The notes beneath the pieces are model-generated. The model did not search any database. It was not told the origin of the DNA and worked only from the letters and a program-made list of their open reading frames with translations. This document shows positions 1 to 11,770 of a stretch of 64,000 nucleotides of DNA, piece by piece. The DNA lies in NCBI GenBank assembly GCA_021648845.1, contig JAKJHY010000006.1:186001-250000 (forward strand). The letters are read 5' to 3'. Position 1 is the first letter of the stretch, and each line of letters starts with the position of its first letter. The DNA comes from Mycobacterium sp. MBM (lineage in GTDB: Bacteria; Actinomycetota; Actinomycetes; Mycobacteriales; Mycobacteriaceae). Position numbers and translations under genes: made by a program.

Positions 1-2551
1 GCAGGTGCATGATGTGCAGCCGGAGGATCCTGAGGGATTCGGGTGAGCCGGGCAGATCGATATCGAATGACCTCCACAGCTGCGACCAGACGAGGGCATG
101 GTCGTCGAAAAGGTCGCGGTAGCGGCCCCGGTCGCTGACCAGCTGGGCCGCGGCCTCCTCGGGTGCCGACAGCGCGCGGTCGTGCCCGGTGAAGATCGCC
201 GCTACCTTCTCGACGGTGAGCGCCCGGCCCGCATCGATTCCGGTGGTGACGATGTGCCCGGCGGCCGAGGGGTCGCTCAGGAACTCCGAGCCGCCGTGCA
301 CCGGGCACTCGGCGTGCCAGATCGATGTCCTGGCGGCCACCGCAACCGGCACCTGCGATTGCGTCGTGCGAGCTCTGACCAGCACGGCGCGGTCGGAGAG
401 CTCGTCGACGGCTATATCGCAGAGGTGCTTACCCGACAATGGCCGGTATCGCTGCACCCCGCAGTTGGTCACCGTGGCATCGATCGTCGACCGGATCTCG
501 ATGGTGCCCGACCAATTCTCGGCGACAATATCGGTTCGCAGCGCAGCGGTGTGCGGATCGTGCATCGACACGAACCGCCGCTGGGTCACCGCCGTCTGGC
601 GTCCCGTCTCGTCGCGGTAGCGAAGCTCGCGGATGAGCTCTGCGTTGCCGGTGTCCATGGTCTGGCGGTAGGCAAGGAGCTCGCAATCGTCCACGTCGAA
701 CCATTGGCCACCCTCGGGACGGAACGTCAGGGGCAGCCAATTGGGTAGGTTGACCATGCTTTCGTTGCTGACGCCGATCCCGCCGACGGTGTCGGTGACG
801 CGGTTGTACAACCCGGCAGCGTAGGTTCCCGGATAGTGGGCAGGTCCCGGTGCGGACTCCGGTGCCGCCCCACGGGTACCCAGGTAGCCGTTGCCGACGG
901 TGCACAGCACTTCTCGAAGACGTTCCGAATTCGGTTGATAGCACTCGAATTCGATACGCCAGTCGCCCTTGTCGGTCGCGGATTCGGCGGGCAGGAGGTG
1001 CGCCAGACGGGCCAGCAGCACCACCGCGCGGTTCGGTGCCGACAGCGTGAAATGCGCGGCGCTGGAACGTTCACCGTCCTCGTCATGGCGTGCCAGGATG
1101 CCGATTCCGTGCAACTTGACCGCGTCGAAGCCGTCCTCGTCGGTCAGGTCGTCACCCAGGTACATCGGGACGAATGTGGTGGGCAACGGCAACGCCGCAG
1201 ATATCCACGTGACGGCTGCACCTCTGTCCCAGAGCATATCTGGGCGCAACCCGACCATTTCTCGGCCATGGATCACCCGTAGACCGCGGCGCCGGCCCAC
1301 CGCCCGGACACCGGACACCACCTTGGTGATATCCGCCGGTGCCACATTGCGGTAGTGCACCGCCACCCCGAACGGTCGATCCTGCAGCACAACTCCGTGG
1401 ATATCACCGACAGATGAACCCAGCTCGGTAGCCGCGCCGGCCAGCTGCTGGGTGGCAGCGGTGGCGAGATCATGGCGGTGGACCTGGCCGTCCGGGCCCG
1501 CCAGATCGAGGCCGTCCGACCCGGCGTACCACAGGCCGTCGACACCGACCCTGGCCCGCACATCGGGTAGGGCACGGCCACTGACGATGACGACCGGGCA
1601 CCGCGCGCTCAGCGCGCGCAGTGCCTCGGCGGCACCGGTGATGAGCGCAGCGTCGGCCGGGTCGGCCACGGTATCGGTCAGCGTGCCATCGAAGTCGATG
1701 AAGACGGCGGTGTGCCGACCGGCCAGAACAGGCACGATCTGGGCAAGGCATGCGAGCGCGTCTGGCAAAGCCGACACGCGCCGGTCGCCGGTGCGCACGT
1801 CGATATCGGCTGCGTCGCAGACCGCGACATCGGCACCGGCCGCCGTCAACGCAGCGCCGTTGCCGTACCGGGCAATACCCACCACCAACGCGAATCCGCC
1901 GGCACGTCCGGCCTGCGTGCCCGGCGTCGCATCGTCGATCACCACGCACCGGTCGGGACGCACGCCCAAGCGGCGAGCCGTCTCCAGCAGGAGTGCCGGG
2001 TGCGGTTTTCCCGGCAGGCCGAGCGTTTCGGTGGTTTCACCGTCGACGCGGACGGTGAAGACGTCGGCGATGCCGGCGGCGCGCAGCACCCGCGCGCAGT
2101 TCTTGCTCGAGGAGTACACCGCGGTCGCGATACCGACATCGTTGAGCCGGCGGACCAGCGCAAGAGTCGAATCGATTGCGCTGACTCCACCGTCCAACTG
2201 GCGTAGGTAGAGATCCTGCTTGCGAGCGGCCAGGTCGGCAAGGAGGCGCTCGGAGTCGTCGCCGCGCGGCAGCGCGATTCCGCGTGCGGTGAGGAAATCC
2301 CGGATGCCGTCCGTTCGGGGTTTGCCGTCGACATGGCGGCGGTAATCCTCGTGGGTGAAGGGCCGGTGATCCTCGTTCGGCCCCGGCGGCCGGTCGGCCA
2401 GGAACCCGTCGAACAGCGCCGCCCACGCGCGGTGGTGTAGCGCAGCGGTGTCGGTGACGACGCCGTCGAGGTCGAAGAGCACCCCATCGTGGTACCGCGG
2501 GTCGATGACGACCCGGGTGCCACAGCCGCCGTCCTGGTGTCGGTGAGGCAT
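1..2551 (-). CDS. otsB1: OtsB1-like trehalose-phosphate enzyme: HAD mutase + trehalose-6-P phosphatase + GH65 (partial, C-terminus outside window)
   Basis: One continuous minus-strand frame from ATG at 2551 to the window edge, 850 residues seen. Three modules follow each other. An N-terminal HAD domain of beta-phosphoglucomutase type has the nucleophile motif LFDLDGVVTD near residue 25. A second HAD of trehalose-6-phosphate phosphatase type has FIDFDGTLTDT near residue 287. A glycoside hydrolase family 65 (trehalose/maltose phosphorylase-like) region starts around residue 530 with WRIEFECYQPN. The same order is known in mycobacterial OtsB1 (Rv2006, about 1,300 aa), so roughly the last third is missing here. 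I checked that all three motifs lie in the same frame. It begins 10 bases after the zinc-ribbon gene and is probably co-transcribed with it and the Usp gene from the Dos box at 4122. Whether all three active sites work is not known from sequence. Confidence 0.9.
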   Translation of the reverse strand, partial: MPHRHQDGGCGTRVVIDPRYHDGVLFDLDGVVTDTAALHHRAWAALFDGFLADRPPGPNEDHRPFTHEDYRRHVDGKPRTDGIRDFLTARGIALPRGDDSERLLADLAARKQDLYLRQLDGGVSAIDSTLALVRRLNDVGIATAVYSSSKNCARVLRAAGIADVFTVRVDGETTETLGLPGKPHPALLLETARRLGVRPDRCVVIDDATPGTQAGRAGGFALVVGIARYGNGAALTAAGADVAVCDAADIDVRTGDRRVSALPDALACLAQIVPVLAGRHTAVFIDFDGTLTDTVADPADAALITGAAEALRALSARCPVVIVSGRALPDVRARVGVDGLWYAGSDGLDLAGPDGQVHRHDLATAATQQLAGAATELGSSVGDIHGVVLQDRPFGVAVHYRNVAPADITKVVSGVRAVGRRRGLRVIHGREMVGLRPDMLWDRGAAVTWISAALPLPTTFVPMYLGDDLTDEDGFDAVKLHGIGILARHDEDGERSSAAHFTLSAPNRAVVLLARLAHLLPAESATDKGDWRIEFECYQPNSERLREVLCTVGNGYLGTRGAAPESAPGPAHYPGTYAAGLYNRVTDTVGGIGVSNESMVNLPNWLPLTFRPEGGQWFDVDDCELLAYRQTMDTGNAELIRELRYRDETGRQTAVTQRRFVSMHDPHTAALRTDIVAENWSGTIEIRSTIDATVTNCGVQRYRPLSGKHLCDIAVDELSDRAVLVRARTTQSQVPVAVAARTSIWHAECPVHGGSEFLSDPSAAGHIVTTGIDAGRALTVEKVAAIFTGHDRALSAPEEAAAQLVSDRGRYRDLFDDHALVWSQLWRSFDIDLPGSPESLRILRLHIMHL

Positions 2552-2561
2552 GTGCGCCACG

Positions 2562-3173
2562 TCAGCCCGCGGTCAGCGACTTGGTGATCCTGTGGTAGGC
2601 GGAGTTGAGCAGTCGGCTCGCCTGATCGAGTTCGGCGACGAACTCGCCGTCATAGTGGTTCGCCGAGCCGGCGGCGACGGACAGACAATGATGTGCCGCG
2701 GCGTGGCCATCTTCGATGGCCGCGTGCAGTTCGGTCGTCACGAGGGGGTCCGGGCTCGGCAGGGTGCTTGCCAGCTCGACCGCCGCCACCCGGTGCATCG
2801 TTTGGCAGGCCTGGAGCAGACCGTCCGGATTGAGACCCTTCAATGCCTGCTGTGCGTCCTGCAGGCTGTCCTGCAGATCGGTGAAGGGACCTTCTGCCGC
2901 AGACCACCATTCGCTCAGCGACGGCCCGGGAACCATTGGGGTTTCGGAGCCGGGTCGACTGGGTGTGCGAGCCCACAGCAGGCCCAGGCCCACGCCCACG
3001 GCCAACACGAGCATCATCAACGCGATGGTCGTGACCCGGCGGTGCCGGCCGAACCACGCGCTGGACCCGTCCGGGTCGGCGATGGGGTAACCGCATTGCC
3101 CGCACAATTCCCAATCTGGCGGATTGACATGGTGATTGGGGCACTCTCCCGGATCGCGACGCACCACCTGCAT
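2562..3173 (-). CDS. Zinc-ribbon, single-span membrane protein
   Basis: 203 aa. The N-terminus has a likely zinc ribbon: Cys11, His14/His15, Cys24 and Cys27 (CGQCG). A hydrophobic helix follows at about residues 47-68, with basic residues just before it, then a mostly helical C-terminal domain of about 130 residues. This predicts a cytoplasmic zinc finger tethered to the membrane with an outer helical domain. I do not recognise a specific function. It starts 11 bases after the Usp stop and ends 10 bases before otsB1, so the three genes look like one transcript under DosR-type control. The start ATG is the first in the frame after the Usp stop. Confidence 0.8.
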   Translation of the reverse strand: MQVVRRDPGECPNHHVNPPDWELCGQCGYPIADPDGSSAWFGRHRRVTTIALMMLVLAVGVGLGLLWARTPSRPGSETPMVPGPSLSEWWSAAEGPFTDLQDSLQDAQQALKGLNPDGLLQACQTMHRVAAVELASTLPSPDPLVTTELHAAIEDGHAAAHHCLSVAAGSANHYDGEFVAELDQASRLLNSAYHRITKSLTAG

Positions 3174-3184
3174 GGCCGTACCCG

Positions 3185-4060
3185 TCAGTCCCGCACCACG
3201 ACGACGGGTGCATCCGACTTGCGCGCCACGGCAGAACTGACCGATCCCAACAGCAGGCCGGCGAACCCGCCCCGACCGCGGCTGCCGACGACCACCAGCT
3301 GCGCATGCTCAGATTCGGTGACCAGCCAGTGCGCGGGTCGGTCGCACGGGAGGCGGCGCTGGACGTGGACGTCGGGGAACTGCTCCTGCCAACCCGCCAG
3401 CCGCTCGGCGAGGATCTCCTTGGCCTCGTCCTGATACAGGTGCCAGTCCATCTCGATGGCCGGGAATACCGTGACGTCGCTCCATGCGTGCATGGCAACC
3501 AGATCGGCCCCCCGTAGCGATGCCTCTTCGAAGGCGAAACGGGTCGCGGCCTCCGACGCCGGCGACCCGTCGATGCCCAGCACCACCGGACCTGCCGAGT
3601 CGGCGGCGTCGCGGGTGTGGACGACGACCACGGGGCAGTGCGCGTGGTGCAGCAACCCCGCAGTCACCGAGCCGAGCGCGAGCCGTTCCCGCGAGCCGGT
3701 GCCCCGATTACCCACGACGACCATCAGCGCGGACTTCGTCGCCTCGACGAGCGAGGGGACGATCGGAGCGGCCACCGATTCGGCGTGGACGTCGACGGTG
3801 CCGGACGCCGCGGCAGTGGCGTGAAAGATCTTCTCCGCCCGGTCCAGGATCTGGCGAGAACTGTCATTCTGCCACTCCGCAATGGCCGTTTCGGCGGTGC
3901 TGATGGGCCAGGTCACCAGGATCGGAGCATTGACATGCAGCAGTGTGACGTGGGTTTTACGGATGGCGGCTTCCCGTGCCGCCCATGATATGGCGGTGTC
4001 CGATTCCGGCGATCCGTCGACGGCCACCAGAATCCCGTACTGCGGTTGTGTGCTGGACAT
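3185..4060 (-). CDS. Universal stress protein, tandem Usp domains (Rv2005c/Rv2623 type)
   Basis: 291 aa with two Usp domains. Each starts with the signature ILVAVDGS or VVLGIDGS. Each keeps the ATP-binding G-2x-G-9x-G-S motif (GNRGTG...LGS near residue 124 and GSRGRGGFAGLLLGS near residue 260). Proteins of this family in M. tuberculosis belong to the DosR regulon and bind ATP; a role in slowing growth under hypoxia is known for Rv2623. The start at 4060 is chosen because AGGAG lies 6-10 bases upstream and the Usp fold begins a few residues later; the frame stays open up to 4135 but that would run through the Dos box. First gene of a minus-strand operon with the zinc-ribbon gene and otsB1. Confidence 0.92.
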   Translation of the reverse strand: MSSTQPQYGILVAVDGSPESDTAISWAAREAAIRKTHVTLLHVNAPILVTWPISTAETAIAEWQNDSSRQILDRAEKIFHATAAASGTVDVHAESVAAPIVPSLVEATKSALMVVVGNRGTGSRERLALGSVTAGLLHHAHCPVVVVHTRDAADSAGPVVLGIDGSPASEAATRFAFEEASLRGADLVAMHAWSDVTVFPAIEMDWHLYQDEAKEILAERLAGWQEQFPDVHVQRRLPCDRPAHWLVTESEHAQLVVVGSRGRGGFAGLLLGSVSSAVARKSDAPVVVVRD

Positions 4061-4121
4061 TTCTGCTCCTGATGAGGTGGACGTGTGAAGCCATCGTTTC
4101 CCCGGCGAGGCCCGGCCGCTA

Positions 4122-4135
4122 GGGGCCAAAGTCAT
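4122..4135 (-). promoter_or_regulatory. Dos-box-like DevR/DosR binding site
   Basis: Minus-strand reading ATGACTTTGGCCCC against the known DosR consensus GGGACTTTNGTCCC: the central GACTTT and terminal CCC are kept. It lies 62 bases upstream of the Usp start at 4060, a normal distance for this activator. Confidence 0.7.
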
Positions 4136-4147
4136 CTGGGCGATGGC

Positions 4148-4612
4148 TCATCCGGCGGGCGGGTGAGCCTTCGGCGCGTCGATGTCGTTGCTGTGGTGTT
4201 CGCCGGTGATCGGCCTCCAGCCCACATAGGTGAGGTAGAGGGCGACGAGAGCTGTTGCGATGTAGATGACCTGCCATACGCCGGTGGTGCCGATGGCCCG
4301 GTCGGCAACTGTCTCGAACAGGTCGGGGGAGACCAGCAACACCAGCCCCCTGACCACCAGCAGCCATCCGAGCACGGACACGATGATGGCGGCGGCACCC
4401 CGCCACACCTGATGGAACGCCACGATCGCGAGACCGCAGAGAAGCACCAACGCGCCCATCACCCAAGGCCACACGGGATCGGCGGTGAACTGCGCCAACA
4501 GGGCGGGCATATTCGGTGCGCGTACCACCGCGACGGCAATGACGATGACGAAGTAGGGGCCGAGTACGCGCGCGAACATGCGGGTGCGGTCCGGTCCGTG
4601 TGATGTCGACAT
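4148..4612 (-). CDS. Small integral membrane protein, four predicted spans
   Basis: 154 aa. Four hydrophobic stretches can be read at about residues 15-34, 48-66, 70-94 and 111-131, with a short hydrophilic C-terminal tail. No enzymatic motif is visible and I do not recognise the family. It is divergent from the Rv2030c-type gene and has a Dos-box-like site 80 bases upstream of its ATG, so it is probably part of the hypoxia regulon. The ATG is preceded by AAGGAGC at a good distance, which supports this start. Confidence 0.8.
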   Translation of the reverse strand: MSTSHGPDRTRMFARVLGPYFVIVIAVAVVRAPNMPALLAQFTADPVWPWVMGALVLLCGLAIVAFHQVWRGAAAIIVSVLGWLLVVRGLVLLVSPDLFETVADRAIGTTGVWQVIYIATALVALYLTYVGWRPITGEHHSNDIDAPKAHPPAG

Positions 4613-4691
4613 CTGATGCTCCTTCGTTCAGGACGCGTCGGGGTCCGGCGGCCCCGCCACCATTGGATACCTGGGGATGTCACGCGGCACA

Positions 4692-4705
4692 GGGTCCAAA
4701 GTCTG
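4692..4705 (-). promoter_or_regulatory. Dos-box-like DevR/DosR binding site
   Basis: Minus-strand reading CAGACTTTGGACCC; GACTTTGG and CCC match the DosR consensus. It lies 80 bases upstream of the membrane protein starting at 4612, in the 303-base divergent region 4613-4915. Confidence 0.7.
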
Positions 4706-4791
4706 CGAGCGAACGGCAGAAGGCACACCGTGATCGGCGTGCACCGCGCGACGCCGTCGGATCGAACGGCATGACCAACGGCTGCCGGCAG

Positions 4792-4805
4792 GTGACTTCG
4801 GTCCC
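4792..4805 (+). promoter_or_regulatory. Dos-box-like DevR/DosR binding site
   Basis: GTGACTTCGGTCCC, matching GGGACTTTNGTCCC at 11 of 13 fixed positions. It lies 111 bases upstream of the plus-strand gene at 4916. With the site at 4692 it accounts for both directions of the divergent promoter region; I see nothing else in 4613-4915. Confidence 0.72.
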
Positions 4806-4915
4806 TATCGCCTCTCGCGCGTGCTTGGTGGAATGGCTGCACGAGCAGGGGTTCCGACAGCGGGTGTGGACACCCATGTCCGCGGCGGGGCGGCAACCTG
4901 AATGTCAGAGGAGCC

Positions 4916-6964
4916 ATGATGAATCTGGTGACCGACCGGCGGCGCAACACACCGCGGCGCGTGTTCCGAGACCGTCGAGAGGCAGGTCGGGTGCTGGCCG
5001 GCCTGCTCGATGCCTACCGCGCGGACAAGGACGTGTTGGTACTGGGCCTGGCGCGCGGCGGTATACCGGTTGCATGGGAGGTGGCGGCCGCGATCGGCGC
5101 ACCGCTGGACGCGTTCGTGGTGCGCAAGCTCGGCGCACCCGGGCACGAGGAATTCGCGGTGGGGGCCATGGCCAGCGGGGGCCGCGTCGTCGTCAACGAC
5201 GACATGCTGCGCGCGCTGAGGGTCACTCCGCAGCAGCTGCGAGACACTGCCGACCGCGAAGGCCGCGAACTGGCGCGGCGCGAGGCCGCCTACCGGTGCG
5301 GTCGCGCCCCCGCCGAGATCACCGGCAAGACAGTCATCTTGGTCGACGACGGGCTGGCGACGGGATCCAGCATGCTGGCGGCGGTGCAAGCCCTGCGCGA
5401 GGCCGAACCGGCACGCATCGTGATCGCGGTGCCGGCCGCTCCGGAATCGACGTGTCGCGAATTCGCGGGTCTGGTCGACGATGTGGTCTGTGCCAGCATG
5501 CCCACCCCATTCCGTGCGGTCGGCGAGTCATTCTGGGATTTCACCCAAGTCACCGATGACGAGGTCCGTACCCTACTGACCACCCCGACGACCGGTAGGG
5601 CCGTGCCGCGTGCCGCGGTCGGGCCATCGCCGGCCGAGCTGCTCAGCCATGCCGTCATCGACGCTCCGGCCGGTGTCCCACCGAAAGAGGCGCTGGAAGA
5701 ACTGATCGGCGATGCGCGGATCGTGCTGATCGGGGAGAGCTCGCACGGCACGCACGAATTCTACGCGGCGCGTGCGCAGATCACCCGCTGGTTGATCGAG
5801 CAGAAGGGCTTCGACGGTGTTGCCGCGGAGGCGGATTGGCCCGATGCCTACCGGGTGAACCGGTATGTCCGTGGTCTGGGCAGCGATACGTCCGCCGACG
5901 CCGCACTGGCCGGCTTCGAACGCTTCCCGGCGTGGATGTGGCGCAACACGGTGGTGCGTGATTTCGTCGACTGGCTGCACATGCACAACCAGCGTCGCCG
6001 CGCCGGCGGCCACAAGCAGGCCGGGTTCTACGGGCTCGATCTCTACAGCCTGCACCGGTCGATGAAGGAGGTCATCGACTATCTGGAGAACGTGGATCCG
6101 GTTGCCGCCGAACGGGCCCGACGCCGGTACGGATGTTTCGACCACGCCTCGGCCGATGACGGTCAGGCCTACGGATACGCCGCGGCGTTCGGGGCGGGAC
6201 CCTCGTGTGAAACGCAGGTCATCGAGCAGTTGGTGGAGATGCAGCGAAACGGCCTGCAGTACGCGCGTCGCGACGGACTGCTCGCCGAGGACGAAGCCTT
6301 CTATGCGCAGATGAACGCCCGGACGGTGCGTGACGCGGAGGCGTACTACCGCGCCATGTTCAGCGGCCGAGTGACTTCGTGGAATATGCGCGACCAGCAT
6401 ATGGCGCACACGCTGAGGGCGCTGCTGGCCCACCTCGACCGTGATGCCGGAGGACGGCCGTCTCGAATCGTGGTGTGGGCGCACAACTCACACGTCGGTG
6501 ACGCGCGGGCAACCGAGGTGTCCGGTGACGGTCAGCTCACTCTGGGGCAGCTGGTGCGCGAGCAGTACGGGGACGAGAGTCGGCTGATCGGGCTGACCAC
6601 TTACGGCGGCACCGTGACCGCGGCGAGCAGCTGGGGCGGCATCGCCGAACGTAAGACCGTCCGTCCGGCGCTGAACGGAAGCATCGAAGAACTCCTCCAC
6701 CACACCGGAAGCCCGGCGTTCCTGGTGTCCTGCGCCCTCAGCCGCGACGCCGAACAGCCACTCGGCGCGGTACGGCTGGGCCGGGCTATCGGCGTGATCT
6801 ATGCGCCGGAAACCGAACGGCAAAGCCACTACTACCATGTCCGCCCCGCAGATCAGTTCGATGGGATCATCCATATCGACAGGACTCGCGCACTGGAGCC
6901 GCTGGAGGTCAACAGCCGATGGGTGGCGGGGGAGACTCCGGAAACCTACCCGTCCGGGCTGTAG
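4916..6964 (+). CDS. Phosphoribosyltransferase / erythromycin-esterase fusion (Rv2030c homologue)
   Basis: 682 aa. Residues 1-220 form a type I phosphoribosyltransferase domain with the PRPP loop [13 protein letters not shown] near residue 143. Residues 240-670 form an erythromycin-esterase (EreA/B)-like domain with [11 protein letters not shown] near residue 273 and [13 protein letters not shown] near residue 520; the conserved His and Glu used by this family are present. The arrangement and length match M. tuberculosis Rv2030c, a DosR regulon member of unknown substrate. The start is the first of two adjacent ATGs, 4 bases after GAGGAG. It heads a plus-strand run with pfkB, a Usp gene and a membrane protein, and a Dos box lies upstream. 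The macrolide-esterase label describes the fold; actual resistance is not implied. Confidence 0.9.
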   Translation: MMNLVTDRRRNTPRRVFRDRREAGRVLAGLLDAYRADKDVLVLGLARGGIPVAWEVAAAIGAPLDAFVVRKLGAPGHEEFAVGAMASGGRVVVNDDMLRALRVTPQQLRDTADREGRELARREAAYRCGRAPAEITGKTVILVDDGLATGSSMLAAVQALREAEPARIVIAVPAAPESTCREFAGLVDDVVCASMPTPFRAVGESFWDFTQVTDDEVRTLLTTPTTGRAVPRAAVGPSPAELLSHAVIDAPAGVPPKEALEELIGDARIVLIGESSHGTHEFYAARAQITRWLIEQKGFDGVAAEADWPDAYRVNRYVRGLGSDTSADAALAGFERFPAWMWRNTVVRDFVDWLHMHNQRRRAGGHKQAGFYGLDLYSLHRSMKEVIDYLENVDPVAAERARRRYGCFDHASADDGQAYGYAAAFGAGPSCETQVIEQLVEMQRNGLQYARRDGLLAEDEAFYAQMNARTVRDAEAYYRAMFSGRVTSWNMRDQHMAHTLRALLAHLDRDAGGRPSRIVVWAHNSHVGDARATEVSGDGQLTLGQLVREQYGDESRLIGLTTYGGTVTAASSWGGIAERKTVRPALNGSIEELLHHTGSPAFLVSCALSRDAEQPLGAVRLGRAIGVIYAPETERQSHYYHVRPADQFDGIIHIDRTRALEPLEVNSRWVAGETPETYPSGL

Positions 6965-6972
6965 GTCGATCG

Positions 6973-7974
6973 ATGAAATCCGATGCGGCCGAATCTGTCA
7001 CACCCCCGTCGATCGTCACGCTGACGATGAACCCGGCGCTCGACATCACCGCCGATGCCGACGTGGTGCGGGCCACCGAGAAGATCCGGTGCGGGGCCGT
7101 GCGGTACGACCCGGGAGGCGGCGGCGTCAACGTCGCCAGGGTCGCAACCGAACTCGGTGCTCGGGTCTCGGCGGTACTGCCGGTGGGCGGATCGACGGGG
7201 GCGACGCTGGCCGGTCTGCTCGACGATGCGCATGTTCGCTTCCAGGCCGTCGCGATCGGCGGCGCCACCCGTGAGAGCTTCACCGTCAACGAACGTTCGA
7301 CCGGCCGTCAGTTCCGCTTCGTGCTGCCCGGGCCGAATCTGACCGACGCCGAGCAGCAGGCCTGCCTGGACCGGGTGCGTACAGCGGCGACCGGCGCGCG
7401 GTTCGTGGTAGCCAGCGGGAGCCTGCCTCCGGGCGCCGCACCGGACCTGTACCAGCGCGTCGCGGACATCGCCCGCGCCGCGCATGCACAACTGATCCTG
7501 GACGCCTCCGGCTGCGGATTGTCCGGGATCTCCTCGGGTGCCTTCATCGTCAAGCCGAGTCTGCGCGAGCTGGCGGAGCTGACCGGGCGTCCGCTGCAGA
7601 CCCGCGCCGACCAGGTCGACGCCGCTCGCCGACTCATCGACCGTGGAATCGCCGAAGCGGTGGTTCTCTCCCTTGGTTCGGGCGGGGCGCTTCTGGTCAC
7701 CGCGGTCCGCGATCGGCATTTCGCGCCGGTCCCCGTTGTCGGCGGCAGCGGCGTGGGTGCCGGCGACGCGATGGTTGCCGCGATCGCGGTCGCGCTCTGC
7801 CGCGGGTGGGCGGTCGACGACGCCGTGCGTTACGGCGTGGCCGCCGGCGCGGCGATGCTCATGACACCGGGCACCGCAACGTGTCGGGCCGCCGATGTCG
7901 AACGGTTCTTTTCGGGGTCGGCCGATGCCGTCGACGCCGATGAACCACCGCATGCCCGCGCGGCTCGAGGTTGA
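6973..7974 (+). CDS. pfkB: PfkB-family sugar kinase (6-phosphofructokinase II type)
   Basis: 333 aa. Ribokinase/PfkB fold: substrate motif NPALDIT near residue 22, the GGGGVNVA glycine turn near residue 52, and the C-terminal catalytic signature GSGVGAGDAM with the base Asp. It closely follows the M. tuberculosis PfkB (Rv2029c), which phosphorylates fructose-6-phosphate and is hypoxia-induced. Start chosen at 6973, 8 bases after the previous stop; the frame is open further upstream but would overlap the esterase gene. Part of the plus-strand dormancy operon. Confidence 0.9.
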   Translation: MKSDAAESVTPPSIVTLTMNPALDITADADVVRATEKIRCGAVRYDPGGGGVNVARVATELGARVSAVLPVGGSTGATLAGLLDDAHVRFQAVAIGGATRESFTVNERSTGRQFRFVLPGPNLTDAEQQACLDRVRTAATGARFVVASGSLPPGAAPDLYQRVADIARAAHAQLILDASGCGLSGISSGAFIVKPSLRELAELTGRPLQTRADQVDAARRLIDRGIAEAVVLSLGSGGALLVTAVRDRHFAPVPVVGGSGVGAGDAMVAAIAVALCRGWAVDDAVRYGVAAGAAMLMTPGTATCRAADVERFFSGSADAVDADEPPHARAARG

Positions 7975-8000
7975 CCGTACCGAACGGAATGGAGTAACAG

Positions 8001-8882
8001 ATGTCCACCACAACCCACCACGGCGTCGTTGTCGGCGTCGACGGATCATCGGCCAGCCATGCGGCCGTCCGCTGGGCTGCCCACGATGCCGCGCTGCGGC
8101 ACGTACCGCTGACCTTGGTGCACGTGCTGCTCATGCCGGTGGCGCTGACATTGCCCGAGATGGTGATGGCCTATGGGGTTGTCGAGGAACGGGTCGACCG
8201 GCACGGCCGGGATGTGCTCGAGCAGGCGCGACAGGTGGCGCAACAGTCACTGGCGGACAGTGCTGTCGACGTCCAGATCAAAATGCCGACCGGCAACGTC
8301 GTCTCGACCCTGTCGGACATGTCCAAGGAAGCGTCCATGCTTGTGGTGGGCGGCCAGGGCGAGAATGCAAGTCAGCAGCGGCATCTCGGCTCGGTGAGCC
8401 AAGGCGTGCTGCACCATGCGCACTGCCCCGTGGCAATCATTTCGGATATCGACGTGACGGCTGGGCCGACCGCGCCGGTCGTCGTCGGGATCGACGGGTC
8501 ACCCGCCTCCGAGGTGGCGACCGCGGTGGCCTTCGACGAAGCCTCGCGGCGCGGGGTCGGGTTGATCGCGCTGCACTCCTGGTCGGATTTCGGTTCGTAC
8601 CGGATACCCACGGTGGACTGGGAGCCTCAGCTCGAAGCCGGGAAAGAGGCGCTGGCAGAACGGATGGCCGGTTGGCAGGAACGCTATCCCGACGTGACCG
8701 TCGAGCGTCGCCTCGTCTGGGGAGAGCCGGCGTACACGCTCGCGGCAGCTGCCGAGGAGGCCCAGTTGCTGGTGGTCGGTAGCCACGGGCGGGGCGGGTT
8801 CGCCGGAATGCTACTCGGTTCGGTGAGTTCGACGGTCGTACAGATCGCTCGGGTGCCGTTGATCGTGGCGCGGGTGGTCTGA
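8001..8882 (+). CDS. Universal stress protein, tandem Usp domains
   Basis: 293 aa. Two Usp domains start with VVVGVDGS and VVVGIDGS. The C-terminal ATP motif GSHGRGGFAGMLLGS is complete; the N-terminal one (GGQGENASQQRHLGS) is slightly altered but keeps G and GS. Related to Rv2028c/Rv2623. GGAG lies 8 bases before the ATG. It sits 26 bases behind pfkB, the same neighbourhood as Rv2028c-Rv2029c-Rv2030c in M. tuberculosis, which supports common DosR control. Confidence 0.92.
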   Translation: MSTTTHHGVVVGVDGSSASHAAVRWAAHDAALRHVPLTLVHVLLMPVALTLPEMVMAYGVVEERVDRHGRDVLEQARQVAQQSLADSAVDVQIKMPTGNVVSTLSDMSKEASMLVVGGQGENASQQRHLGSVSQGVLHHAHCPVAIISDIDVTAGPTAPVVVGIDGSPASEVATAVAFDEASRRGVGLIALHSWSDFGSYRIPTVDWEPQLEAGKEALAERMAGWQERYPDVTVERRLVWGEPAYTLAAAAEEAQLLVVGSHGRGGFAGMLLGSVSSTVVQIARVPLIVARVV

Positions 8883-8884
8883 CC

Positions 8885-9241
8885 ATGGACGGGTCCAGCC
8901 ATTCGACTGTGCCCGGGGTCGCCGTGGGCCACCGCGGCAGTCCGGTGTGGCTCAACTGGGTTCTGGCCCTCTTGACGGTTCCGGTGGCAATGGCGGTGTC
9001 GCTGTTCGCCTTCGGTTCGGTCATGGGTTTGGCCCGCTGCACATCGGCCGGTTGTCAGCACACCGGGCCCGGCGAGTTCTGGTTCCGGATTCTCGCCTAC
9101 GGGCCGCCCTTCGTCGCGTTGGCGACGATCGGATTGTCGTTCGTGACCGCGGCGCGTCGACATGGTGTGTGGATTCCGATAGGGGGACTGGCCATCCTGC
9201 TCATCGACCTTGCGGTGCTTGCCGTCACCTTCCGCCTCTAA
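8885..9241 (+). CDS. Small membrane protein, three predicted spans
   Basis: 118 aa, starting 2 bases after the Usp stop, so translationally tied to it. Hydrophobic helices at about residues 25-48, 70-88 and 96-116. Two cysteines lie in the loop between helices 1 and 2 (CTSAGC). No family recognised; last gene of the plus-strand dormancy run. It ends 44 bases before the convergent dosS stop. Confidence 0.75.
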   Translation: MDGSSHSTVPGVAVGHRGSPVWLNWVLALLTVPVAMAVSLFAFGSVMGLARCTSAGCQHTGPGEFWFRILAYGPPFVALATIGLSFVTAARRHGVWIPIGGLAILLIDLAVLAVTFRL

Positions 9242-9284
9242 CGTCACCCCGAGCCTTGCCGACCAGGACCATCCATCGGCCGGG

Positions 9285-11719
<2,435 letters not shown>

Positions 11720-11770
11720 CGATGCACCTTCCGCAGGGTGTGGAGCACCCCCAGAATAGCTGCGCAACGG

